From NCBI GenBank assembly GCA_022791315.1, contig JAAVYW010000051.1:28899-92898 (forward strand): DNA of 64,000 nt, written 5' to 3'. Shown here piece after piece: positions 49,728 to 58,290 of the stretch. Source of the DNA: Oscillospiraceae bacterium (GTDB lineage Bacteria > Bacillota > Clostridia > Oscillospirales > Ruminococcaceae). Within the stretch, counting starts at the first letter, position 1. Every line of letters starts with the position of its first letter. Under the pieces are notes generated by a model. It was not told where the DNA came from. It did no database searches and was given only the letters and a program-made list of their open reading frames with translations. Both the position numbers and the translations under genes were made by a program.

Positions 49728-51467
49728 ATGCCTGGCTTTTTTGTAAGCAATAAAAATATTGATATAGAATTAAAGAATCGTTACTCTGAGTCTTGTATCG
49801 CGGAATCAATTTCTTCAACAACCGGAACCTTTAAACGAAACACTCTAGATAAATTTATGAACGACAAAACCCTCGCAAATGTTTCTGATATTACAATAAT
49901 ATTAGATGGTTATTTGTTAAACAAGAAAGAACTATTTCAAAATTATCATGTTAATTCAATTGAAGAATTAATATTAAAAATGTATCATACGTGTGGAGAA
50001 ACATTTTTTAGTAATTTTCGCGGTGCTTTTTCCGGAGCATTATTTGATAAAAGTTCAGACAAATGGATTGTATATACAAATCATATCGGTGATGCTGCTG
50101 TCTTTTTCTACAAAACCAATGATTCTTTTTTTGCCGGTTCACAAGTTAATTACGTTATTGATGCAGCTAGAGCACAAAATTTGCCTCTTACCTTCCATGA
50201 GCTTGCAGCTTATCAAATGCTGACCTATGCTTTCATGATTGATGACTCCACTTATGCTAAAGAAATTAAGCGGCTTCGTGGCGGCACCTACCTATGTGTG
50301 GAAAATGGCCATGCTGAAGTCAAAGAATACCATACTTTTACTCAAAATCCTGAGCGTTTTGCCAATTATTCTGAAAATAATCTTATCAAAATAATTAATC
50401 AACAATTTCAAGAGGCTGTTCGTGTTGAATATGAAAAGGATAGTGAATATCAATATGAACATTTATCTGATTTAAGTGGTGGTTTAGATTCAAGAATGAA
50501 TATATGGGTAGCCCACGCTGCCTGTGGTATCGACCACATACAATGCCTCACCTATTGTAAAGCAAACTATTTAGACGAGCTAATCGCCAAAGAAATTTCA
50601 GAATATTGGAAAGATGAACTTTTAGTAAAACCTTTAGACGATATTTCTTTCCTATACGATATTGATGAAAATATATTTTTGACGGGAGGATTATCTCTAT
50701 ACTCTGGTATTACCGGCGGAAAAAGGATGTTGGAAAGTATAAACATGTCCCGCTATGGACTAGAACATACTGGCCAGGTTGGAGACGCAATTTTAGGTTC
50801 TTTTTTTAGCACTCCCATTGAACAGGAGCAGCGAAAACCTTCTGGAATGTACTCTGAGGTTTTCTCAAACCGGATATCCGATTTTACCTCAAAAGAAGTC
50901 CAAAAATATAAATCATATGAAATATATTTAATGTATGCAAGAGGATTTCAGGGAGCCGCTAACACCCATCAAATTCGACGGAATTATACAGAGGTTGCTT
51001 CCCCTTTTCTATATGTAGACTTTTTACAAACATGCCTAGATATTCCCACTGAATTACGTATCAAACATCATCTATATAAAAAATGGATATTGTCCTGCTA
51101 TCCTGACGCCGCAAAATTCACATGGGAAAAAACCGGAAATAAGATTACAGAATCTAGTTCTACCACATTCCTAAAAAAAGTTATTACACATGGTCCCAGA
51201 GCATGTGTAAACCGAATATCTAAGATATTCGGGTACAAACCCATTTCAAAGTCTGGCATGAATCCTCTTGATTACTGGATAAGTCAAGACCAAAAACTAA
51301 GAAGTTTTTGGTCGCAGTATGTAGAAGAAACTCTTCAACAATTTTCTTCCCTTTTCTCTTCGCAGCTTAAACTGGATATCCAACATTTATTTTATAATGG
51401 AAATGCCAGTGAGCAAGTCATGGCACTCACTGTATTAGGAGCATTGAAACTTTATTTTGGAAAATAA
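49728..51467 (+). CDS. Asparagine-synthetase-like protein without the glutaminase cysteine, AT-rich
   Basis: Protein of 579 residues with the architecture of glutamine-dependent asparagine synthetases. An N-terminal Ntn-like domain (to about 200: GAFSGALFD, GGTYLCVENG) is followed by an AMP-forming synthetase domain with the PP-loop SGGLDSR at 250-256 and VGDAILGSFFS. It starts MPGFF where active glutaminases have MCGI, so the nucleophile Cys is missing and the glutamine amidotransferase step is probably lost. Such homologues amidate or cyclise other molecules (lasso-peptide cyclases, beta-lactam synthetase, surface-sugar amidation). Base composition is strikingly AT-rich against all neighbours, a sign of horizontal gain. 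No partner genes are adjacent. GGAGGAAAGG precedes the ATG. Confidence 0.82.
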   Translation: MPGFFVSNKNIDIELKNRYSESCIAESISSTTGTFKRNTLDKFMNDKTLANVSDITIILDGYLLNKKELFQNYHVNSIEELILKMYHTCGETFFSNFRGAFSGALFDKSSDKWIVYTNHIGDAAVFFYKTNDSFFAGSQVNYVIDAARAQNLPLTFHELAAYQMLTYAFMIDDSTYAKEIKRLRGGTYLCVENGHAEVKEYHTFTQNPERFANYSENNLIKIINQQFQEAVRVEYEKDSEYQYEHLSDLSGGLDSRMNIWVAHAACGIDHIQCLTYCKANYLDELIAKEISEYWKDELLVKPLDDISFLYDIDENIFLTGGLSLYSGITGGKRMLESINMSRYGLEHTGQVGDAILGSFFSTPIEQEQRKPSGMYSEVFSNRISDFTSKEVQKYKSYEIYLMYARGFQGAANTHQIRRNYTEVASPFLYVDFLQTCLDIPTELRIKHHLYKKWILSCYPDAAKFTWEKTGNKITESSSTTFLKKVITHGPRACVNRISKIFGYKPISKSGMNPLDYWISQDQKLRSFWSQYVEETLQQFSSLFSSQLKLDIQHLFYNGNASEQVMALTVLGALKLYFGK

Positions 51468-51498
51468 AGTGTTTTCCATCTTTTGAGGAGGTTTACTC

Positions 51499-51909
51499 AT
51501 GATAGATGAGAGAGCCCTCATCGCCGCAGCCGCAGAGGCACGCACCCGTTCCTATTCCCCCTATTCCCGTTTCGCTGTGGGGGCGGCGCTGCTCACTGCG
51601 TCGGGAAAAATCTACACCGGCTGCAACATTGAAAACGCCGCCTATGGCCCCAGCAACTGCGCTGAGCGCACTGCCTTTTTCACTGCTGTCTCCCAGGGGG
51701 AGCGGGCGTTCACTGCCATTGCCATTGTGGGCGGCAGGGAGGACTGGGACTCCTTCTGTGCCCCCTGCGGTGTCTGCCGCCAGGTAATGGCCGAGTTCTG
51801 CCAAGACAGCTTCCGCATCCTTCTGGGCCGCAGCGACGGCGCCGTGCGGGAATTCACCCTAAAAGAGCTGCTCCCCATGCGTTTCGGCCCGGAAAATCTG
51901 CAAGAATAG
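51499..51909 (+). CDS. cdd: Cytidine deaminase
   Basis: Zinc enzyme that deaminates cytidine and deoxycytidine for pyrimidine salvage. 136 residues, usual homotetrameric length. YSPYSRFAVGAALLT binds substrate, NIENAAYGPSNCAERTAFF contains C-A-E with the zinc Cys and catalytic Glu, and PCGVCRQVMAEF supplies the other two cysteines. GAGGAGG precedes the ATG. The pyrimidine nucleoside phosphorylase gene follows by 13 bases in an operon. Confidence 0.96.
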   Translation: MIDERALIAAAAEARTRSYSPYSRFAVGAALLTASGKIYTGCNIENAAYGPSNCAERTAFFTAVSQGERAFTAIAIVGGREDWDSFCAPCGVCRQVMAEFCQDSFRILLGRSDGAVREFTLKELLPMRFGPENLQE

Positions 51910-51922
51910 AGGGGGTTTTTCT

Positions 51923-53245
51923 ATGCGTATGTACGACATCATCGCCGCCAAGCGGGACGGCCTGGCGCTCACCGAGGAACAAATCAATTTCTTCATCACC
52001 GAATACACCGCAGGCCGCGTGCCCGATTACCAGGCCTCGGCTCTGCTCATGGCCGTCTATCTCCGGGGCATGTCCGCCGCTGAAACCGGGGCCCTCACCC
52101 TGGCAATGACCCGCTCCGGCGACAGCGCCGACCTCTCCGCCATCCCCGGCATCAAGGTGGACAAGCACTCCACCGGCGGGGTGGGGGACAAGACCACCCT
52201 CATCGTCTGCCCCATTGCGGCGGCCTGCGGCGTGCCCATTGCCAAGATGTCGGGCCGGGGCCTGGGCCACACCGGCGGCACGGTGGACAAGCTGGAATCC
52301 ATCCCCGGCTACCGCACCCAGCTGGGCCGGGAGGAGTTCTTCCGTATTGTGCAGGAGACGGGCATCAGCCTCATCGGCCAGAGCGGCAACATCGCCCCGG
52401 CGGACAAAAAGCTCTACGCCCTGCGGGATGTCACTGCCACTGTGGCCTGCCTTCCCCTCATCGCCTCCTCTATCATGAGCAAAAAGCTGGCCGCGGGCAG
52501 TGATGCCATCCTCCTGGATGTCAAGTGCGGCAGCGGTGCCTTTATGAAAACCCCAGAGGAGGCCGCCGCCCTAGCCGAGGCCATGGTGTCCATCGGCCAG
52601 CACACCGGCCGCAAAACCATTGCCCTCATCACGGATATGGACGTCCCCCTGGGCAGCGCCATCGGCAATTCCCTGGAAGTGCAGGAGGCTGTGGCCGTGC
52701 TCAAGGGCTCCGGCCCCGCCGACCTCACCCAGGTCTGCCTGGCCCTGGCCGAGGACATGCTGGTACTGGGGGGCAGGGGGCCGAGAGAGTCCTGCCGCGC
52801 CCAGGCCAGGGAGGCCCTCTCCTCCGGCGCAGCCCTGGAAAAGCTCAGGGCCGTGGTGCAGGCCCAGGGCGGCGACCCCGCTGCCCTGGAGGATTTTTCC
52901 CGCCTCCCCAGCGCATCCCTCTGCCAGCCCCTCACAAGCCCTGCCTCCGGCTATGTGGAAGCCATCCAAACCGAGCAGGCCGGCACTGCCTCTGTCCTCC
53001 TGGGCGCCGGCCGGGAGAAAAAGGAGGACGCCATCGACTACGGGGCAGGCATCCTCCTCAAAGCCAAGGTGGGGGACTACGTGGAAAAGGGACAGCCCCT
53101 TGCCCTCCTCTGCGCCAACAGCCAGCACAAAATCGACGCCGCCCTCCCCCTGCTGGCCGCCAGTTTCCGCCTCTCCCCGCAGCCTCCCGCCCTACACAAG
53201 CTCATCCTGGGCCGTGTCACCGAGGAGGGCACCTGCTTCTTTTAG
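51923..53245 (+). CDS. pdp: Pyrimidine-nucleoside (thymidine) phosphorylase
   Basis: Phosphorolyses thymidine, uridine and deoxyuridine to base and (deoxy)ribose 1-phosphate. 440 residues: helical N-terminal domain (MRMYDIIAAKRDGLALT), DKHSTGGVGDKTTL phosphate-binding loop, SGRGLGHTGGTVDKLESI family signature, SIMSKKLAAGSDAILLDVK, and C-terminal PYNP domain with YVEKGQPL. It works with cdd upstream. The last four bases overlap the convergent spmB stop. Confidence 0.96.
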   Translation: MRMYDIIAAKRDGLALTEEQINFFITEYTAGRVPDYQASALLMAVYLRGMSAAETGALTLAMTRSGDSADLSAIPGIKVDKHSTGGVGDKTTLIVCPIAAACGVPIAKMSGRGLGHTGGTVDKLESIPGYRTQLGREEFFRIVQETGISLIGQSGNIAPADKKLYALRDVTATVACLPLIASSIMSKKLAAGSDAILLDVKCGSGAFMKTPEEAAALAEAMVSIGQHTGRKTIALITDMDVPLGSAIGNSLEVQEAVAVLKGSGPADLTQVCLALAEDMLVLGGRGPRESCRAQAREALSSGAALEKLRAVVQAQGGDPAALEDFSRLPSASLCQPLTSPASGYVEAIQTEQAGTASVLLGAGREKKEDAIDYGAGILLKAKVGDYVEKGQPLALLCANSQHKIDAALPLLAASFRLSPQPPALHKLILGRVTEEGTCFF

Positions 53246-53763
53246 CTCCCCAGCATCATCCGCACTGTCAGCACACTGAGCAAAAGCCCTGCCACATCCG
53301 CCGTCATGGCGCTGGGCACCGTGTGCCGTGTCCTCTTAATCCCCACGCTGCCGTAGTACACTGCCACCGTGTAAAAGGTGGTCTCGGTGGAGCCCTGGAG
53401 CACGCTGGCCACCCGCCCCACAAAGCTGTCCGCCCCGTGCTCCCGCAGGATGCCGTCAAAGAGCGCCATGGCCCCGCTGCCTGTCACCGGCCGCAGCATG
53501 GCTAAGGGCACCACCTCCGGCGGTATCCCAATGGACGCCAGCACCGGCTCCAGGGCCCCTGTGAGCAGCTCCAGCGCCCCGCTGGCCCGGAACATGCCCA
53601 CTGCCGTCATCAGCGCCACCAGGGCGGGCAGTATCTTCACCGCCGTGCCGATGCCCTCCCTGGCGCCCTCTACAAAGGTGTCAAACACATTCACCCGTTT
53701 CACCGCCCCAAGGAGCAGCACTGCCGCCAGCACGCAGGGAATGATAAAGTCCGTGGGCTTCAT
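53242..53763 (-). CDS. spmB: Spore maturation protein B
   Basis: Membrane protein of 173 residues of the nucleoside-recognition/Gate-domain type, required with SpmA for full dehydration of the spore core. KPTDFIIPCVLAAVLLLGAVK is the first helix. FVEGAREGIGTAVKILPALVALM and RPVTGSGAMALFD are family signatures, and GSTETTFYTVAVYYGSVGIK is highly typical. The ATG at 53763 overlaps the spmA stop (ATGA). The frame is open far upstream through spmA, but that extension is a shadow. Confidence 0.93.
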   Translation of the reverse strand: MKPTDFIIPCVLAAVLLLGAVKRVNVFDTFVEGAREGIGTAVKILPALVALMTAVGMFRASGALELLTGALEPVLASIGIPPEVVPLAMLRPVTGSGAMALFDGILREHGADSFVGRVASVLQGSTETTFYTVAVYYGSVGIKRTRHTVPSAMTADVAGLLLSVLTVRMMLGS

Positions 53764-54380
53764 CCCCGCACCGCCTCCCTTCTGCCATAGGCCGGGGCCC
53801 TCCGCTTTCCAAGCCCCCCAAGCAAAAATGCCATCATCAGCGCCAGCGCCAGAGAGCAGAGGGAGGTCACCAGCACACAGGGCAGGATTTCCAGGGGCGC
53901 CCCGCTGCCGTATTTGGCCCGCAGCGCCGCCGTGGTGGTGGGGATGAGCTGGATACAGGCGGTGTTCAGCACCAAAAAGTTCACCATGCTGTCGCTGGCA
54001 GTGTCCGGTGTGGGATTGTCCCGCTGCATCTCCTGCATAGCCAGCAGCCCCAGCGGCGTGGCCGCGTTCCCCAGCCCAAAGATATTGGAGATGACATTCA
54101 TGCAAATGGCCTTTGCCGCCCCTGACCCCTTCTTCACATCGGGAAAGAGCTTGCTCAGAACCGGCCACAGCAACCCCGCCAGCTTCTCCGTCACCTTGGC
54201 CTTCTCCGCCACCCGCATGGCCCCGCCCCACAGCGCCATGGTACCTAGCAGCGTCAAAAAGAGCTCCACTGCGTCCCCGCACCCCGCCAGCGCCGCGCCC
54301 GATACTTCCCCCATCCTCCCCGTGCCCGCCCCAAAGCACACGGCCAATACCACCAATCCAGCAAATAGCCACGTCATCAT
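53760..54380 (-). CDS. spmA: Spore maturation protein A
   Basis: Partner of SpmB, 206 residues with about five membrane helices. ELFLTLLGTMALWGGAMRVAEKA is the family motif, followed by PVLSKLFPDVKKGSGA, NVISNIFGLGNAATPLGL (nucleoside-recognition Gate motif) and NTACIQLIPTTTAALRAK. The C-terminus has a basic tail. Presence of spmAB supports a spore-forming organism. No sigma-A promoter is obvious upstream, consistent with sporulation sigma control, but a specific site cannot be proven. Confidence 0.93.
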   Translation of the reverse strand: MMTWLFAGLVVLAVCFGAGTGRMGEVSGAALAGCGDAVELFLTLLGTMALWGGAMRVAEKAKVTEKLAGLLWPVLSKLFPDVKKGSGAAKAICMNVISNIFGLGNAATPLGLLAMQEMQRDNPTPDTASDSMVNFLVLNTACIQLIPTTTAALRAKYGSGAPLEILPCVLVTSLCSLALALMMAFLLGGLGKRRAPAYGRREAVRG

Positions 54381-54484
54381 CCCAAATTCCTCCTTTTTTG
54401 ATCCACGTTCCCCGTCAGAGGATGATATGTTTTTGCAGTATTTGTATAAATTTGGAAATTAAGTAAGATTTTTACAAAAAATCA

Positions 54485-54513
54485 TTGACTTTTGCCCAAA
54501 ATGCAAGTATGAT
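54485..54513 (+). promoter_or_regulatory. Sigma-A promoter of the AbrB-like gene
   Basis: TTGACT (54485-54490), 17-base spacer, TATGAT (54508-54513). A leader of about 210 bases follows before the start codon, with no gene I can see in it. Confidence 0.8.
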
Positions 54514-54731
54514 AATAGTGTAAGAAAGCGATGCGTGGGGTAACTGCGCATATTGGGTCGGAGAAGAGGGAATTCTGTCCGGCGGGCGCAAGGCGCTCCC
54601 GGCTGTTGCGCTCCGCCCCAGGGCCACCAAAGGCAGAACTGCCGCACAGGCTTCAAAGCATTGTAACCTCTTTTGACGCCTGTTTCACGAACTGCATTCT
54701 GTTTGCAGGAACCGGATGGGAGGAATTTCGT

Positions 54732-54968
54732 ATGAAATCTACAGGTATTGTCCGTCAAATGGATCACCTTGGAAGGGTTGTGTTGCCCATAGAGCTCCGC
54801 CGCACGCTTGACATCCATGAAAAGGACGCGCTGGAAATCTATGTGGATGAAGACAGCATCATCCTCAAGAAATATGAGCCCGCCTGCATCTTCTGCGGCG
54901 GCGCCGACGACATCCTGGTCTTCAAGGGCAAGAATGTCTGCTCCCACTGCATGGCCGAAATGAAGTAG
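54732..54968 (+). CDS. AbrB-family transition-state regulator with zinc knuckles
   Basis: DNA-binding protein of 78 residues. The N-terminal SpoVT/AbrB swapped-hairpin domain (residues 1-46: GIVRQMDHLGRVVLPIELRR, then ILKKYEP) is followed by CIFC and CSHC pairs (about 50-75) suggesting a small zinc site in place of the Bacillus AbrB tetramerisation helix. Such AbrB-like proteins are common in Clostridia and influence sporulation and solvent genes. The ATG at 54732 follows GGGAGG; upstream open frame is the leader. It is divergent from spmA-spmB. Confidence 0.93.
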   Translation: MKSTGIVRQMDHLGRVVLPIELRRTLDIHEKDALEIYVDEDSIILKKYEPACIFCGGADDILVFKGKNVCSHCMAEMK

Positions 54969-55069
54969 CCGGTGCGTGCCTCTCTTATCAGAGCGTATGT
55001 ATCCATCTCCCAATTTAGGACTCTTTTTGTAGGTTATCCCAAAATCCCTTCTCAGAAAGGAGAAACGCC

Positions 55070-55822
55070 ATGAAGCTGATTTCCTGGAATGTAAACGGGC
55101 TGCGCGCCTGTGTCAAGAAGGGGTTCCTTGATTTCCTGTCTGCCGAATCCCCTGACATCATCTGCCTCCAGGAGACCAAGATGGAGCCCGGCCAGGCCGA
55201 TTTTGACCTGGAAGGCTATCTGGAATACTGGAACAGCGCAGAGAAAAAGGGCTATTCCGGCACGGCGGTCTTCACCAAACAGCAGCCCTTAACCGTGCGC
55301 TACGGCATGGGGATTGCGGAACACGACCATGAGGGCCGTCTCATCACATTGGAATACCCCTCGTTTTTCCTGGTCTGCTGCTATACCCCCAATGCCCAGC
55401 GGGGCCTCACCCGCCTGGACTACCGGATGCAGTGGGAGGACGACCTGCGCCGCTATCTCCTGCGCCTGGACCAGGAGAAGCCGGTGGTCTATTGCGGCGA
55501 CTTAAACGTAGCCCATCGGGAAATTGACTTAAAGAACGCCAAATCCAACCAGGGCAATGCCGGTTTCACCGAGCAGGAGCGCGCCAAGCTCTCCCAGCTC
55601 CTGGCCTGCGGCTTTGTGGACAGTTTCCGCCACTTCTATCCCGATTTGGCAGGCGCCTATAGCTGGTGGTCCTACCAGTTCAATGCCCGGTCCAATAACA
55701 CCGGCTGGCGCATTGACTACATCATCACCTCCAAGCGCCTCATCTCCCGGGCCTCCAACCCCCGCATCCTGAGCGACGTATTGGGCAGCGACCACTGCCC
55801 CGTCTCCCTGGAACTATCATGA
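55070..55822 (+). CDS. Exodeoxyribonuclease III
   Basis: ExoA/Xth-type AP endonuclease and 3' exonuclease of base-excision repair, 250 residues. MKLISWNVNGLRA, IICLQETKM (metal Glu), YSGTAVFTK, YCGDLNVAHREID (catalytic Asp and Asn), YSWWSYQFNARSNNTGWRID, and SDHCPV with the final Asp-His pair are all present. Four-base overlap (ATGA) with the radical SAM gene downstream couples the two. Confidence 0.96.
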   Translation: MKLISWNVNGLRACVKKGFLDFLSAESPDIICLQETKMEPGQADFDLEGYLEYWNSAEKKGYSGTAVFTKQQPLTVRYGMGIAEHDHEGRLITLEYPSFFLVCCYTPNAQRGLTRLDYRMQWEDDLRRYLLRLDQEKPVVYCGDLNVAHREIDLKNAKSNQGNAGFTEQERAKLSQLLACGFVDSFRHFYPDLAGAYSWWSYQFNARSNNTGWRIDYIITSKRLISRASNPRILSDVLGSDHCPVSLELS

Positions 55823-56730
55823 GCCGGGACGCGCTCTACAGCGCTTGCCGCCTGTGCCCCCGCGCCTGTGGCGTGAACCGGGCACAGGCCTTTGGTTTTT
55901 GCCGCAGCGGTATCCTGCCCAAGGTAGCCCATGCGGCCCTGCACTTCGGGGAAGAACCCTGTATCAGCGGCGTATCCGGTTCCGGGGCTGTCTTTTTCTC
56001 CGGCTGCACCCTGCGCTGCTGCTATTGCCAAAACCGCCCTATCAGCGCAGAGGGCATGGGCCGGGAAATCACCCCCCGCCAGCTGGCCAACATCTTCCTG
56101 CATCTCCAGGGCCAGGGGGCCCACAATCTCAACCTGGTGACAGCCACCCACTATATCCCCTCCATCTTAGACGCGCTGGACCTTATCCGGGACAAGCGCA
56201 CCATTCCCGTGGTCTACAACACCTCTGGCTATGAATCCCCGGAAACCCTCCGCCTCCTGGAAGGCTATGTGGACATCTACCTCCCCGACTTCAAATACTG
56301 GGATTCCGCCCTTGCCTTCCGCCTTTCCGCCGCGCCCAATTATCCCCAGGCTGCACAAGCTGCCATTTTGGAAATGGTACGCCAAACCGGCCCGCCGCAG
56401 CTGGACGAATCGGGGCTACTGCGGAAGGGGGTTATTCTGCGGCATCTGGCGCTCCCTTCGCTGCGGCAGGACACCTTCCACATCCTGGAATGGGCTGCCT
56501 CCCATCTGGGCGACAGTGTCCTCCTCAGTGTGATGTGCCAGTACACCCCTATCGGCCAGCAGGACTACGCGCCCCTCAACCGCCGCCTCTCTACTTATGA
56601 ATACCGCCTTATCTTGGATAAGCTGGACGCCCTTGGCTTGCGTTCAGGCTATGTCCAAGACCGCTCCTCTGCCACTGAGGAATATATCCCCCCCTTTTCG
56701 CCCGATACCCTCCCCCTCGACGATTTGTAA
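55819..56730 (+). CDS. Radical SAM protein (PflA-like)
   Basis: Protein of 303 residues. An N-terminal cysteine-rich stretch (CRLCPRACGVNR) precedes the radical SAM cluster motif FSGCTLRCCYCQNRPIS (CxxxCxxC). Conserved barrel segments follow: LNLVTATHYIPSILDAL, PVVYNTSGYESPETL and VDIYLPDFKYWDS. This pattern is that of the uncharacterised PflA-like group found in Clostridia. The substrate protein or molecule is unknown. It is translationally coupled to exonuclease III, although no shared function is obvious. Repeat copy D begins four bases after its stop. Confidence 0.88.
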   Translation: MSRDALYSACRLCPRACGVNRAQAFGFCRSGILPKVAHAALHFGEEPCISGVSGSGAVFFSGCTLRCCYCQNRPISAEGMGREITPRQLANIFLHLQGQGAHNLNLVTATHYIPSILDALDLIRDKRTIPVVYNTSGYESPETLRLLEGYVDIYLPDFKYWDSALAFRLSAAPNYPQAAQAAILEMVRQTGPPQLDESGLLRKGVILRHLALPSLRQDTFHILEWAASHLGDSVLLSVMCQYTPIGQQDYAPLNRRLSTYEYRLILDKLDALGLRSGYVQDRSSATEEYIPPFSPDTLPLDDL

Positions 56731-56733
56731 AAG

Positions 56734-57325
56734 CCTATCGCGCCGTAGGCGAATTAAAGTTTCCGGGCCAGCGCAGCTGGCCTTGTCCACACCTTTCCAA
56801 AGGGTGGCAGGTCCAGGACAGCGTCCTGGTTGCTCACCGCAGTGAGCGAAACTCCCTTCCTCCCGGGCGGCATATCTGTAACAAGCTAAGGCTCGCACCC
56901 AGCCAACACGCCGCCCTCCACCCAGCTCCCCTTTGCCAGTAACACATCCCACCCCCTCGCCGCCTTTGCCGCCAGGCAAACAGGCCTAGGCTCCATCTCA
57001 GCCCAAGCCCGTCGGTTCCCGCACCGAGCAGGCAAAGGCCAACCTTCGTTGGCCCGCTTCCTTGCCTTGCCGCAAGGAAGCGAAAGGCCCATAGGGGACA
57101 AGCCCCTATGTACAATCTGTATAGGAGCAAAGCTCCTATACAGATTTGGCAGTGTCAGTAGGGGCCACTCGGGTGGCGGCGGACGCTCCGGATGTCAGCG
57201 TTCTCCCACTTTTAGCAGTGACAAGGCCAGGTGAAGCGGGCTCGGTGCGGCCCCGTAGTTAGTTCGCCTTAGCAAGTTCGGGGGCGGGGTGGTTCTTGTT
57301 GGGCTTTCTCATTGCCTGGCCCTTC
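56734..57325 (+). repeat. Hairpin-chain interspersed repeat, copy D
   Basis: Fourth copy, beginning at CTATCGCGCCGTAGGCGAAT directly after the radical SAM stop. It carries GGCCAGC/GCTGGCC, a different unit CCAGGACAGCGTCCTGG (56813-56829) in place of the GACCAAC, CAAGAATCG and AAGTCAAGCC units, then CGCTCAC-type, the CAAGGAAGC block, and the TGTATAGGAGC hairpin with compensatory change (CTGTATAGG with CCTATACAG). It lies between two plus-strand genes, unlike the other copies, but keeps the same orientation. Confidence 0.87.
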
Positions 57326-57326
57326 C

Positions 57327-57432
57327 CTTCTATCGTGCCGTAGGCAAACTAAAGTTTCCCGGCCTGCATAGCCGACCTTATCCGCACCTTTCCAAGAGTG
57401 GCAGGCCCAGAACAGCGTCCTGGTCGCTCAAC
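57327..57432 (+). repeat. Partial tandem copy of the hairpin-chain repeat
   Basis: CTATCGTGCCGTAGGCAAAC, AAAGTTTCCCGGCC, CACCTTTCCAAGAGTGGCAGG and ACAGCGTCCTGGTCGCTCA repeat the first 100 bases of copy D with point changes, about 590 bases downstream of its start. Only the left end is present. About 115 bases to the DUF2461 start hold nothing else I recognise. Confidence 0.8.
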
Positions 57433-57548
57433 CTTCCATCCCTCTGCTTTTCCCCTGAGCGGCGGGGAGGGGCTTAGAATTTCCAGCAAGCCTTCCACAG
57501 CCATAGGCACATTCCCTACGCCCATATCACAAAAAGGAGCTGGTTCCC

Positions 57549-58232
57549 ATGCCAATTACCCCTGAGGCCCTTCACTTCCTCACTGAAAACGTCCTCCGCG
57601 ACAGCAAAACCTGGTACAACGACCACCGCCAGGACTACCAAAGGCTGGTAAAGGAACCCATGGTTCAGCTGGCGTCGGAGCTTCTCCCAGCGGTCCTCTC
57701 TATCGATGCGGAAATCACCTCTACCCCTGCCCGCTCTATCTCCCGCCTCTACCGGGATACCCGCTTCACCAAGGACAAATCCCTCTTCCGCAGCACGGTC
57801 TGGTGCTCCTTTTTCCGGGACAAAAAGCGCTATCACAACCTCCCCGGCTTTTTCTTTGAGTTCTCCCCCACAGGCTTCCGCTATGGCTGCGGCTACTACT
57901 ACATGGAGCCCGCCCAGATGCAGCTGCTGCGGGACATGATGCAGGCTGATGCCCCCCTCTTCCGGGCCGCCTTTGACGCCTTCCGGTCCCAGGCCACCTT
58001 TACCCTCTCCGGTGACTCCTATAAGCGTCTCCGCTACCCCCACACCGACCCGGCACTGCAGGACTGGCTCAACCGCAAGGAGATGTGTTTCCTCCAAGAG
58101 AGCCGGGATTTTGACCTCCTCTTCTCCCCGGCCCTGGGGCAGGAAATCTCCCGCGCCTTCCTCTCCCTGGCCCCCCACTACCGCTTCCTCCTCCGCGCCG
58201 CCGAATTGGACAAACACCCTGATTCCCTCTAG
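57549..58232 (+). CDS. DUF2461 family protein
   Basis: Protein of 227 residues of the DUF2461 (TIGR02453) family, function unknown. The pattern NDHRQDYQRLVKEPMVQLA, ARSISRLYRDTRFTKDKSLF, RSTVWCSFFRD and GCGYYYMEPAQMQLLRDMM is characteristic. It is probably cytosolic. AAAAAGGAG precedes the ATG, and a clean terminator follows. Confidence 0.88.
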   Translation: MPITPEALHFLTENVLRDSKTWYNDHRQDYQRLVKEPMVQLASELLPAVLSIDAEITSTPARSISRLYRDTRFTKDKSLFRSTVWCSFFRDKKRYHNLPGFFFEFSPTGFRYGCGYYYMEPAQMQLLRDMMQADAPLFRAAFDAFRSQATFTLSGDSYKRLRYPHTDPALQDWLNRKEMCFLQESRDFDLLFSPALGQEISRAFLSLAPHYRFLLRAAELDKHPDSL

Positions 58233-58240
58233 CCCAATCA

Positions 58241-58278
58241 AAAAGCAGCAGGCCCTAGAGCCTGCTGCTTTTCTTTTC
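58241..58278. terminator. Bidirectional terminator after DUF2461
   Basis: AAAAGCAGCAGG (58241-58252) pairs with CCTGCTGCTTTT (58261-58272), with T-rich sequence after. It is shared with the convergent lipid kinase gene. Confidence 0.88.
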
Positions 58279-58290
58279 TGTCCAAAAGGG

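Noticed and set aside
49728..51467. Lasso-peptide biosynthesis cluster
   Set aside because: The protein resembles cyclases of that class, but there is no precursor, leader peptidase or exporter next to it, and the gaps are under 60 bases.
53242..54372. Single long minus-strand gene of 376 codons
   Set aside because: Its upstream two thirds is a shadow of spmA in another frame. Only the spmB part is real.
25533..57432. CRISPR array
   Set aside because: The repeats are about 0.7 kb, internally varied and dispersed over 30 kb, without spacers or cas genes.
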